This document shows, piece by piece, positions 47,040 to 58,200 of a DNA stretch of 64,000 nucleotides (position 1 is the stretch's first letter; each line of letters opens with the position of its first letter). The DNA lies in the NCBI GenBank assembly GCA_964035545.1, contig OZ037765.1, positions 7,824,698 through 7,888,697 on the forward strand, in the 5' to 3' direction. Source of the stretch: Bugula neritina (lineage: Eukaryota > Bryozoa > Gymnolaemata > Cheilostomatida > Bugulidae). The notes beneath the pieces are model-generated. The model ran no database searches and was not told the origin of the DNA. It saw only the letters and a list, made by a program, of their open reading frames with translations. Both the position numbers and the translations under genes were made by a program.

Positions 47040-50000
47040 ATGTCTTTTAAATTCTCTTTTTTCTCTGAGGAAAGCGATGCGGACCAAAATACTGGTAGGC
47101 TTAGCAGGTTCTCTTACACAGTTCAAGTAATTTATTTCTGCTAATCTCTGAAGTAAAATACGGATGATACAAAATATTAAACTCTATTTTGCTGTTTCTT
47201 CTATGACATTTTTAGTGCATCTAACTAAAATTAACAAAGTATGGGTTATGTGTGAACATTAAATTATGTTTTAAAATATTATTGTTTTGAATGAAAGGCT
47301 CCGTGTTGAATATAGTGTAATTAATAGTCTATGTACACTGGTTATGTATAGAGACTTTTGTGAATGTAAATGTAACTATGACGTTGTGCTATAGAAGAAA
47401 CAGATTCTTGTTTCTCTTTGAAACGCTCTTCTACATATGCTTTGCTTTAGTTATTGCTCACCAAACAGCTACTACAATGGTAAATATATCTAACACACAA
47501 TATTTAATATTGTTATTGATTGATTGATTGATTGATTTATTATACATATCACAAACATGACAACACGTTGCAAAATTCAGTGTAAATACTGGCTATAATA
47601 AGTAGGAATGAACAAAAATAAGAGAAAAAAAATCAAAACTCTGTTGGATTATTTAAAATAGAAGCTCATTTAAAGTATTTACAAGATGTCGCAAGAAGCT
47701 ATCTCTGCCCCATGCCCCTCTATATTTGATGGTTCGATATCTTCCAGAAGGGCATTGACTCAGAAAGTTATTGATGAAATGGTCATTGTCTATTATATAT
47801 TTGATGGCAAGTTCTTTAGTGAGTTTCTGAATGTGCAAATCAATGTTTAGATACTCAATTCCGAGTTTTGAGCAATCTTTGAGAATTCTTCGAATAGCCT
47901 TTTTATCACTGGCATAGATACAAGTAAAAATAGTAGGTAGACAATAGGCGATGCGGGACATGATGAAACTTTTGAATAACATATTTGCTAGAGGTTTAGA
48001 GCTAAGATTCGCAAAATTCTTCACAATATACATTCTTCTTGATACTGTTGTTACTACTGATTGTACATGTTCATGAAATCTCAAATTTTGATCCACTAAC
48101 ACACCAAGATATCTCACTTTTTCAGACAATACAATGTTTGTTTCATTCAATACAAGAGTAGGGGTATGAGGTTTCGCACGTTGGGTTGAGAACATCATTT
48201 CTTGGGTCTTGCTAAGGTTTAATAATAGATTTAAATCGTCACATTGTTTAGAAATTCTTTTAATCTCGTCAAAGTAAATATTTAGATCAGAGTGTTTGCC
48301 AATGCAGCCAATAATGCAAGTGTCATCTGCATATTTAACTACAGTGATGTTGCTCTGGCTTGAGGTAATCCTATTAGTGTAGATAGAAAACAATAGTGGA
48401 GATAAACAGCACCCTTGGGGAGTTCCTGTGTTATAATTTTAAAATGCTTCCCTTTTTAATATCTAGGATTTGTGCTAGTTTAAAATTATTATGTGATTTT
48501 TTTCGTAGTTGTTCCAACTAATGAAGCAACGGCCAAGGAAGATGCTAGGGAAATATTTATCAAGGGTGACACACTTAATTCAGAAAAAGTGAGTAAATGT
48601 TTGTAACTAAATAAGTTGTGTTGTGATGGTGTGATGTTTCGATATTTATGCCCTCGGACTTTGCTGCAGGTAAATTATGCGCAGATCAAACTGGTCGATG
48701 GGCTGCTCATCAAATACATACAGGAAGCTGAGAGACACGTTATTACAGACTCTTCTGGCTGCCATACTGATTTAATACCAGGTGTATACGAAGGTAAACT
48801 ACGATATATCATTGCTTTAACAACAACTCATTTTAATGTAGTTGTCAATGCCAGTGCTTCAAACAGCTAATTTCTTGAATCTTGTTTTCTTTTTATTCAT
48901 TCAAATGAAAATGGGAGTTTTGAGTGTATAGTAAAAAACAGAGTAACTTCTGATTATGGCTGATCTTATCTTAGCACAGTCTATCACATTCTACCAGCCA
49001 TCATAGATGGAAATTACAATGATAGAAAGTTTTTTGTAAGCAATGATGAGCAGTCTAATACTTTTTGTAGTCCGTAATCCAACAAATTCACATATTGTTT
49101 CCATGCTACTTTGTGAAAAACTTTAATGTTTGCTGTAGTTTGATCTCAGCTAGTATTTTATTTACTGACCTCCAGAATAGCACTGAATGGTATGACTAGA
49201 TTGTGAGTATTTGAGCATGCACTATAAGCTGCACAGAGTAAAAATAAATTTAAAATAAACTTTATTATTTATTTTGTTTTAGGAGGCCGGAAAACATGGG
49301 AGTGTGCATATATTTTACTGGATTTTTTATCAGAATATATTTCTGCTGATGAGATAGTTGGGAGATCTGTCTTGGAGGTTAATACCTGCTTACACTGTAT
49401 ATGCTTTTTATTCTGCGTTTCAAACTTATAGATTATATTTGTGCTAAAATTATTTTCATGCCAAACTCTAAAATTGTGTTATACATGCAAATTTATTTAA
49501 AAAATAATACCTGGTGTATTACTCAAAAGTGTTGGTAAAAATGCGCAAGAAATATTTTAGATGCGTATGTATTAACTATTAAGTAATGTTGGATCACATT
49601 GCTCTGGTGTTTGATTTTTATTTATAATGAAAAGCTTGCATAAAAAAGTGAATCTCAAGTTGGTTTTCTAAAATGAATAACTTCTACAAGCTGAATTTAT
49701 TTCTGTTACAGGTTGGCTGCGGAAGTAGTCTTCCAGGTCTGTATTGCTTAGCTAAAGGAGCTTGTGTTTCATTTCAAGATTATGTAAGTATTATAAGAAA
49801 TGATATTTGTTTGATAAAAGTCAATAAGATGCTATTGTGTTCAATATAACGTATGTACTAAAATGCTGTGCTGTAGTAACATTTAACGTGGTGTAGAACT
49901 TGTCTTCTCATCACTATAGGTAGCCTATAGAAAGAAAACTATGCCAAGACAGAGTCCTGCTCTCAATTGATATCCAACAAATAGCAAACTCTTATAAATG

Positions 50001-51519
50001 TTTTCGTTTGCAATACTCAGATGGAATTATTTTATAAGCAGCAAAATAGAATATTCTATGGATTTTAGATTTGATCTAGAATTAACTAATATTTAAAACA
50101 TTGCTTCTCTGACAAGTACAAACACTTTATTGTTTGTACTTTTATTTATTTATTTATTATGAATGCCCAGAAGACCATAAGTATTGGTCTCCTGGGCATT
50201 CATAGGGACTCGAAAAACGCACTAACTATAATATATGCGTCGAGATCTGTGATAAATGTAATATTTGCACTTTGATCATTTTCTATAAACTTGCTCTCCT
50301 TTTAACTTATTTAATTAAATATGATTAATAAATTCTAGGGAAGGTTCATCATTGTTTTCCTATATCGAAGAATTATATGTTGAGATTTCATGTTTTTAGA
50401 ACAAAGATGTTATAGAGGACATCACCATACCTAATGTACAACTCACATGTGATGGTAACTCCAAATTGCTTGAAAGATGCAAATTCTATTCTGGAGATTG
50501 GGAGTGTTTTTCAGAACTCCTGTGTCGAAAACAGATAAAGTATGAGTTACTGAAATATTTGTACTTTTTGTTACATTTATTGTTTCACAAGTGTAAAGCA
50601 ATGTGTAAAAGTTGAATACAAATTATAAACAATTAATTGTAGCTTTGAAAAAAAACATTGTCGTATACATAAACTTTATAGGGTGTTTTCACCTCAACTC
50701 TATTGACAATTAAAATAATTAGTTTGATTTTTTGCTTTATAAATGTTTAAAAGTCGAGGGAGCATTTCACTTGAAAACTCATTACAGATCTGTTCTTGTA
50801 GGTACGATATCATGCTAGCTTCAGAAACATTATACAACACTGAATCTTACAGTAAATTGCATAATTTATTTTCCAAACACATATCTGATGATGGAGTGAT
50901 GTATCCTTTACATTAATTAACGAGCACCTATAACTATTCCAAAATCCTAAATTTACATTTTGATTTGGGAAAATGACAGCTTTTCTAACAATTATGCCAT
51001 ACATAATATGAGGAGTTGAAAGGGCAAGATGTTTTCAGTTTTACCTGTACCACAACATAGTTCCTTCATAGTATTTATATGAATAAGCTTGTAGAGTGTA
51101 GTCCGATCCAAGGACATTGAGTTAATTCTGCTTTAATGCCCACATGTATTATGACTAGTGTGCCTTGACTATACAATGAAGATATGTTGCATCCAAATAT
51201 CACTACTTTGGAGTGGGCGGTGGTATAGAATCGTTCAAGCAATATGTGTACAGATGCGGAGAATTCCTTGTAGAAACAGTTTTCACTTCAGGTGAAAGTA
51301 AGTATATGTAAATAGTTATTGAAAGCATTTTTCGAAGTCAACTACCAGTCTTCACATGGATTTTTTATGAAGTTGGTTGTTGTAATATAACATAGAGGCT
51401 ATTTGATTTGCAAGCTGCTAACACGGCTACTTAAACTTAAAACAGGAGTTGATCCATTGGAAAGTTTTCACCTCATTTTACAATCACTTTTTTCATGCAT
51501 TGAAGCTGCTCCAAAGTAA
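47040..51519 (+). CDS. METTL18: Histidine protein methyltransferase 1 (METTL18)
   Basis: Nine exons in phase: 47040-47094, 48509-48588, 48670-48793, 49283-49377, 49712-49783, 50400-50539, 50802-50900, 51182-51297 and 51446-51519, giving 284 residues (human 372, yeast Hpm1 377; the shorter N-terminal region explains most of the difference). The start is supported by MSFKFSF, which matches the vertebrate MTFQFNF opening. Conserved blocks are TDLIPGVYEGGRKTWECA, SAM motif I VLEVGCGSSLPG (about 116-127), the acidic FQDYN after it, YDIMLASETLYN, and ASKYHYFGVGGGIESF. The enzyme methylates a histidine of ribosomal protein uL3 (RPL3) and thereby tunes translation. The C-terminal exon is divergent and less certain; without the last splice the frame stops at 51309-51311. 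Intron 1 contains a LINE. The gene converges on PSMB2. Confidence 0.92.
47516..48440 (-). mobile_element. 5'-truncated LINE (CR1/L2/Rex-like) in METTL18 intron 1
   Basis: On the minus strand the element begins inside the reverse transcriptase at NTGTPQGCCLSPLLF (about 48440-48390), continues through the catalytic box VKYADDTCIIG, then SKTQEMMF, VRYLGVLVDQNLRFHEH and the C-terminal GRYRTIKYRG/NSFLR-like end, with a stop at 47653. About 120 bases of 3' UTR follow, ending in AATAAATC(AATC)n at 47516-47540. The frame is intact from the truncation point to its stop, so the insertion is fairly young. It lies antisense to METTL18. Confidence 0.88.
50114..50210 (-). mobile_element. Probable LINE 3'-end fragment with hairpin and AAAT tail
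   Basis: A hairpin with arms of about 22 bases (50158-50179 and 50182-50204; core GAATGCCCAG/CTGGGCATTC) is followed, on the minus strand, by an (AAAT)n tail at 50141-50159. This repeats the plan of the LINE 3' end at 47516-47540 (TAATAAATC repeats). A second hairpin (AAGTACAAACA/TGTTTGTACTT, 50114-50141) lies just beyond the tail. It sits in METTL18 intron 5; how far it extends to the right is unclear. Confidence 0.5.
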
Positions 51520-51808
51520 TGGCTACTTAGCTAATCATAATGTCTTCAATGACTGGCTTTCGATGACTGTGAATCTCAAACATGTTATGGAGACTCTTAC
51601 ACATACTTTTCTTATTGTAGATCTTAAATGTGTCATTTTGAAGTTGAGAAAGACAATACAGAAAAATGAAGTTGGATGATAAACAATATTTTTATAACCT
51701 TTATATATTTTTTTTATTATCTTTGATAAATAATCTTCTTACAGTATTTCTATATACAAGGAAATAGATGAAGCAAACATAATGATGTTTTAAACTTGAA
51801 AAAAAGAC
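51520..51808. other. Convergent 3' region of METTL18 and PSMB2
   Basis: About 290 bp between two stop codons on opposite strands. A poly(A) signal for PSMB2 (TTTATT on +) is at 51713-51718. No canonical AATAAA for METTL18 was found in it, so the two 3' UTRs may overlap. Confidence 0.55.
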
Positions 51809-54178
51809 CTAGATTTTGCCAACTAGATCTGGCATGTCTTTAATACCATCTTTACTAATCATTCGAACTTTGAATCTGGGCATGTTCACAAGAAAACGCT
51901 TCTGAATCTACAAAAGGCACAATTAACCAGTTAATGATGACAGTATTGAATATTGAACAAATAATATAATGAATATAAGCTGCACTCAATATCATATTTC
52001 GACCAATTAGTCTTTGCAGCCAGTAGAACGCACTTCCATTTCATGTTGATTAGAAAATAGCATTGTTATAAACTTGCTATGAAGACCAAATTCATTGATG
52101 AAGTATTATTGAATATAGAGATCCAAAATTTATCCATTGCCGAGATGAAGTGCTTTTCTATTTTCAACTATCTAACATCGCATCTTTGGTCTCAATGTCT
52201 CAACTGTAAATCTTCTACATTCTAAGTCAACATATGCTAATAAAACCCTATCTGTTCACCAAAGAGGAATTTTACATTTCCTTGAAAAAAATTGCTGCGA
52301 CTTTATTTCTGAAATGCAATAAAATAATAATCTCAACTTGTAACTCTTCACATTGAAATTAAAATTCAAACCAGGGAAATCCCAGCACCTTACCTAGACA
52401 AATACCTTATCAGAAATATGAACAAAATGTATAGCCTCATAAAAGTTTTTGTGACAAAGAATGTAATTCACCTCTTGGACACATTTGTTAAGCAGTTCAT
52501 AAGCTTCTTCCTTTGTGACATCTGGGGTGTAATATCGATCAAAGATACTCAAAGAAAAAAATGATCCATACCCATGTACAGCAAATGGCAACTTATTCAT
52601 AGATGCCAAGTAATCCATATAATAAAGACTAGGGCCTGTCTTTTCATCGTATCCAGCCAACAGCAGGTTTACTTGGTATGCATTCTGAAAAAATTCATGC
52701 ATCCTTGAAACACACATATTCTTTAAGAAATTTCAAGCAATGATAAACTGTTTATTAGTTTTAGCAATATTATAAAACGTAAACAAACTTAATTTAATCT
52801 AATACTAGATAGTAGTTTATGAAATTGCAAAAAAATACAAACCCGACTTCGGAGTGATTCAGCCAAATTCCTTCTTGTAAAATTGGCTGCAGCTTCTGGG
52901 GATAGCTCATATCCATTTCGCATTTTATAAAGCTGGAGGTTTTTAGCTATATACTCTGAGAACTGCAAGCAATCTCCCACATCTCCGCTAGTTAGCATTA
53001 CCACATTGTCACTGATAGGCACCATTTTATCATGATCTACAATAAAAGGCTAAATTATTATGTAAGTTTTATATACAAAAATATGCACAAAAATCTGAAT
53101 GGTTATATAATTTAAGCAGTATCAATAATTAGCACAGAGCTGTGTCCCAGTCATATTGAGTACAGTAGACCTGCTGTAACTAATAGTACTAGGTTGACTA
53201 ACTGTTGTCAATGAACTAAAAATTTTGAATAATATGTGGCAAGTCTTTGAAGCTTGGACCAGTTAAATCCAAAATCAACTAAGCTAAATTGCAACATTTA
53301 TAGCAAACCTTGATACAAATTATTTTAATTTTTATTGATTTTTTAAAAAATAAATTAAAATGATACCAATCAGGCAATAATCAATTTCCAACTCCAGTTG
53401 ATGAACTTTTTTTAGGTATTTAATTAGGTGGATGCGGTTACTGCGATTATTTTAAAACACACATTTACTAGGCATATAAATAAATGTATAAAACAGATAT
53501 ATAAAATAGCAAACACTAGAGCATTTAATTTAATTGTTCTTTACTTAGAAAATAACATTTCTACAGCAAACTTACTAGTGGTAGTATTACTATTAGTATA
53601 GCATGATAGTTTCTTACCAAGAACGATTAGTGATTAGAGACACCAGAGGCAAAATAAATTAAAAAATTAACATAAATCTTCAAAGGTACAATTTTAGGTA
53701 TAACAATTATAATTCTTTTTATTAAATTTAATAGTAAATGTAATAGTAATACCAATAGTAAAACTACATAGTTATTCAATTATTATCTATTGGCTATTGC
53801 TATTAGTATTACTATTACTATTAGTGATAGCCAATAGGCAATAGATACACTCACAGTGAGATAGGTAACACTCATACTCATACTGATAGTCACTACTGAT
53901 ACCCATACTTATACTTATAGTTATACTGATACTGGCAATAACATTAACTATAAGAATATTCATAACATTTCTTGTGTTGTTATAAACATCAAACAAATTA
54001 CTATTAGTAATTACTATTAGTAATTGTGAATAACTATTGTTATTACTATAACTAAAAGTAAAAACTTAGACTAAAGTGAATGAATACCTTCTTTCATCCG
54101 CACAATACTTCTTGCATTACTAGAATCAGCTGCCACCAACACAAAATCTTTTCCTTGAACACCAATTAAGCATTCCAT
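51809..54178 (-). CDS. PSMB2: Proteasome subunit beta type-2 (beta4)
   Basis: Four exons: 54178-54088, 53036-52843, 52684-52472 and 51907-51809, phases 1, 0 and 0, giving 198 residues (human 201). It begins [20 protein letters not shown], the typical beta4 N-terminus: no propeptide and no catalytic Thr1, so it is a structural subunit of the 20S core. Further family blocks are [68 protein letters not shown] and HGYGSFF, followed by [20 protein letters not shown]. The role is the beta ring of the proteasome in cytosol and nucleus. Exon 2 uses a less common donor (CGG|GTTTGT) whose position is fixed by phase and by family alignment. Intron 1 carries a repeat array and a LINE 3'-end relic. Confidence 0.95.
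53560..53690 (+). mobile_element. LINE 3'-end relic in PSMB2 intron 1
   Basis: Matches the 3' part of the LINE relic at 7600-7870: ACTAGT...TAGTTTC, TACCAAGAAC and AGAGACACCAGAG in the same order, then AATCTTCAAAGGTA. It lacks roughly 130 bases present in the other copy. A simple-repeat array follows on the same side as in the other copy. Confidence 0.55.
53735..54060. repeat. Cryptic hexamer array 9, after LINE 3' end
   Basis: AGTAAT/ACTATT units with a palindromic centre: TATCTATTGGCTATTG (53786-53801) is mirrored by CAATAGGCAATAGATA near 53830-53846. Then come TCATAC/TGATAG and ACTTAT units to about 53935, and AGTAAT units to 54060, ending about 30 bases from PSMB2 exon 1. Confidence 0.7.
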
Positions 54179-55285
54179 GACTATTTATTTCTTGCAATAT
54201 ACGTTATTATTATAAACTCAAGATTGTTGTACGATACAATATTAACTTATGTGCTTGTATATTGATATAAAATTATATAGTCAAAAAATGCTAATAGAAT
54301 GAATGATTGAGCAAATTGTACTCGGTTAAATAGTTAGTCCGAGTGTTACCATTTTCTAAAAAAATACTGCCTAGCTACAACCTATTGAGTTTTATGCGTG
54401 CAAGTTTGAACCGCAGTGTTCAATCGTGAAGCCTTGCCCACTGGCTCGAATGCTGTTTATAATAGATAACTCCACATAGAGCCATCGGACATAATTATAC
54501 TTTAATCAATTTTAACTTCAATTCATTCAGCCTTTTTGAAGCAGGTGATGGAGTAGCTTACATTTCAGTAGTAGTACAATATTTACATCATACAAACTAT
54601 GTGGCGAATAAGGTTTCAATGACTAAATAAAAAGCTGGAAGATAATTCCAAAAATTGAGCAGCTTTCAAGGGTATGCCTAAAATATTTGATGCAATTTTA
54701 TTGTTTCTTCAACTACAGACAAAGTTGCAGTGCTATGTGCATAACAAAAATACCTATTATTTATTCAACAATGTATATTATATACTTTCATCGAATTACA
54801 TCACATGATGAAATAAATGTTAACAATTTAATTATGATGTTTTAAAACAGGAACTTGTATAATATGATTTATATTAGAAGTTAATTCTATTCACAAAAAA
54901 TTATTAGTACTGACAAAGGCAGTTAACAAAGTGCTTGATGCCGATGACTGTGACAAATATAGTACCGTTGATATAAATAGAAAATATAAAAACAATCAAG
55001 CAATAAAATAACACTGGCTTCAATATACAGTCTTAGGGAAATAGGATATTTCTATACTAAAATTTAGTGGCAATCAGGTACAGCAAATACATTATTTACA
55101 TACTCTATCTACAGGAAATGTATACAACACACAAGTGAACCACTACTGTACATTAATATAATATGATGTGTAATGGGTAGAAAAATACAACATGCTGGAT
55201 GTAAATATATTACATATCTTATATTTATTTCAACAGTTCAACCCATCACTTTTTTGTTCAATAAACTGAAGATCATCTGAAAAAA
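54179..55285. other. Intergenic region between PSMB2 and NCOA6
   Basis: About 1.1 kb, holding the PSMB2 upstream sequence and the NCOA6 3' UTR with a poly(A) signal at 55224-55229. No gene or notable repeat is visible. Confidence 0.6.
55224..55229 (-). other. Poly(A) signal AATAAA of NCOA6
   Basis: AATAAA on the minus strand about 57 bases after the NCOA6 stop at 55286-55288, implying a short 3' UTR. Confidence 0.5.
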
Positions 55286-58200
55286 TTATCGCTTTGACCT
55301 CTTTCGCTCTCTATATACTGTAGGTAGTGCTTGCAAATCTGAAAATATATGAAAAAAATGCATGAATAATACATCATTCAGAAAACCACAATCACCAACT
55401 GTTCAGACTGAACAAACTTACTAGCTGGACGTTATGAATGTCAAACTCTAGTGTCAGGAACAGCTCGTTAAATGAGGAGTATTGAATATCAACCTGATAG
55501 GCCAGACGATCGAGTATTGCGTTTTGCATGTGAGGTAGGTCCGTTTAGTTGAGAGTTTCGGCTGATGACCATGTGAGGTGCAGAAGTTGCCTCTTCTACA
55601 GGTTCCACTGCCATAACTTTGTTGCCAATAGACTTCATCGCCTTTTTGGTAGGTGCAGACTCTGAATCTTCAGGTATCGGACGTGGAACACGCTTACGTA
55701 CTAAAAAACCACTGGCATTGCAACAAGAGGCTGAAAGAGACAATATGCTACATGACTACTAAATAGAAAAAAGTATTTTACTCAACAGTCAAAACCATCA
55801 CTAAAAAACCGAACATTTTGCAAAATCCAAACTGTTTGTTAAGCTTATTTAAAAAAGACTTTTGCAAACAACCAAATACCTTTGGTAGGTTGCGTGACGT
55901 AATCAGGATCTGGTGACTTGATAGTTCTCACACGGCCACTTTTTCTCTGACTGGGAGAAGACAAAGAAGCAGCAACTTCAGCGGTCGACGTATGAACCTC
56001 CAGAGATGTGCAACTACTAACTACCGAGGCTGGAGAAAGGTTGCTATGGTTACTAGCAGTCGTAAGTGATTCGCAGTCATGATGGTCTCCAGTCACATCA
56101 CTAAAGCCATTCTGAAGCGTGACTGGGACTGAGTTAGCAATATTCCTGCTTGAGTTTACATCTAACGCAGACAAATAAGAGTGATCCCGAAGTTCCACAT
56201 TGTTAACAGGAGATAAATGCGACTGACTTCCAATCACCTGATCATCTCCAATAAGGCCAGTAACTGAGGGTTGTTCATGTGTTGAATGGGAATTTACAAA
56301 TCTATCTACATTATCTGACGTTGAGCTTGTTTTAGAAGTAGATGAGCTTGGATGGTTTATTATACTAACTCCAGGCAAGCTTGTTGGAACATTGAGGAAT
56401 ACCACTGAAGGGGCTTTACTTGCAGTTGAAGCTGAGACTACTGTATTTACTAGAGCCTTTCCAGCTGTGGAAGCCACGGAATTGGATGTCACTATAACAG
56501 CTTTTTCACTTGCATCAGATACTTTTGAAGATAAAGATGAGAGGATTTCAGTTGAAAGATGTTTCTCAGATATAGGTTTGGTGGGTTTGGAATTGACAAC
56601 ATTTGTAAGGCTATTGCTTTCCATTGAAGTAGTCACGGTGTTGTGTTGTGCAGAAGTTTGAACAGTATGATGCTGAGATGTCACTGTTATATTTGAGTTT
56701 TTAGAGGTGATAGAATGTGACAGTGATATCTCAACCACTTGCGAGTTACTACTCACAGAGTTATTAGACATGTTAAGTTTGCTTGTAGATGTGTTAGCCT
56801 GTAGATGGGTGCTAGTGTAATCTCCATACGAAGGTAAGCTGTTATATGGCTGATTATTGGATACTGCATTAGCTGCTGCTAGTAATACGCTGGAAATATT
56901 CCCCTGGCTAGTCATTATATAAGACAGGGGGTGGGCATTGGGAAGCTTCTGGAGCATTTGCTGATTTAGTTTTTTACTTGGATAAGTAGTTGGTGCAAAA
57001 TCCAAAGGCTCTATAACAGTGGTAATCTTAGGCTTTTCTTTTGAAAAAATGTTCTCTTTAACAATCTTAGAAGGAAGTGATGGTCTGGGGTTCTTGAGAA
57101 GTGAAACAGATGGACGGGTAGAAATAGGAGGTAATATGAGAGACTCCGTGGCAGAGCTGCGGCCACTAATGCATGTAAAGGTAGGGGTTACAACAACTGA
57201 GTTACTAACTACTGTAGTTGTGACATGCTGATCTTCTGGATGGCCGATTGCATCTGTAACTGAAGACTCACATGTCTTGTGCTGCTCCTCATCTAATAAA
57301 ATATATGAATGACATTAAATGCTGTACTTTTAGCAGCCAACAAATGCAGATATTGCAAACACAACACTGAGATGTTTGCATGCATTTATATGTAGTGAAT
57401 TTGATATCTTTTTACAGCCTAAAAAGATAGCTTTCTCGATTTACATTGGTTAACTTTAAAACCACCATAACAGCATATTGTAAATTACCAACTCACTTAC
57501 CCGCACCAGGTGGAGTAGGACAAATATCACTTTTGGGTGAGCTGGTCACAACACCAGAGTCTGTGCTCGTAGAGCTGCCATTTTCTGGCAGCTCACTATC
57601 CATTGCAATCATGTGATGCTGCGTTGGCCCATCATACCGAGGGAGAGCATGTAGAGTATTACTCTCTGACATTGCTATACTAGTAGATGGGTGCTGAAGG
57701 TCTGCGCAATCACTGCTTGACTGCAAGCTTGCACTTTTTACATCATCAAAAACTGGCTCCTGCACCTCTAAATTAGATTTAGTTACCGCAGGACTTAATT
57801 TTCCTTCAAGATTATCTTTCAAACATTCGGCAGTGTCATTTTTTGATGATGAGCAAATGACACTAACAGGTTTACCATGAAGCAAAAGAGGTTCGTTTTG
57901 AGCAGTTGATACCTTACTTTCACTATTTTCAAGGTTGAAACCATTTGTTAGTTCTGGACTGTCTTCGGATGGTTTTGCTGACTTATGAGTATCTTTGACA
58001 GAAGTTGGCTTGTGTTCTGATGTGTTTAAGTTAATTAAATTGTCTGCTGTACTGACAGTCTGTTGCGAGTGACTAGATTCTGTTGATTTTGAATTTAACT
58101 TTGCTGATGAATTTTGGTCTATGTCAAAACCATCAGATGCATCTTCTATTTTACACTTTATCACAGTTGGAGTAACAGAAGAAGTTTTGGTTTCTGGTTT

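Noticed and set aside
54179-55285. A search for a CRISPR-like or other spaced-repeat array between PSMB2 and NCOA6
   Set aside because: No regularly spaced repeats are present, and the DNA is eukaryotic.
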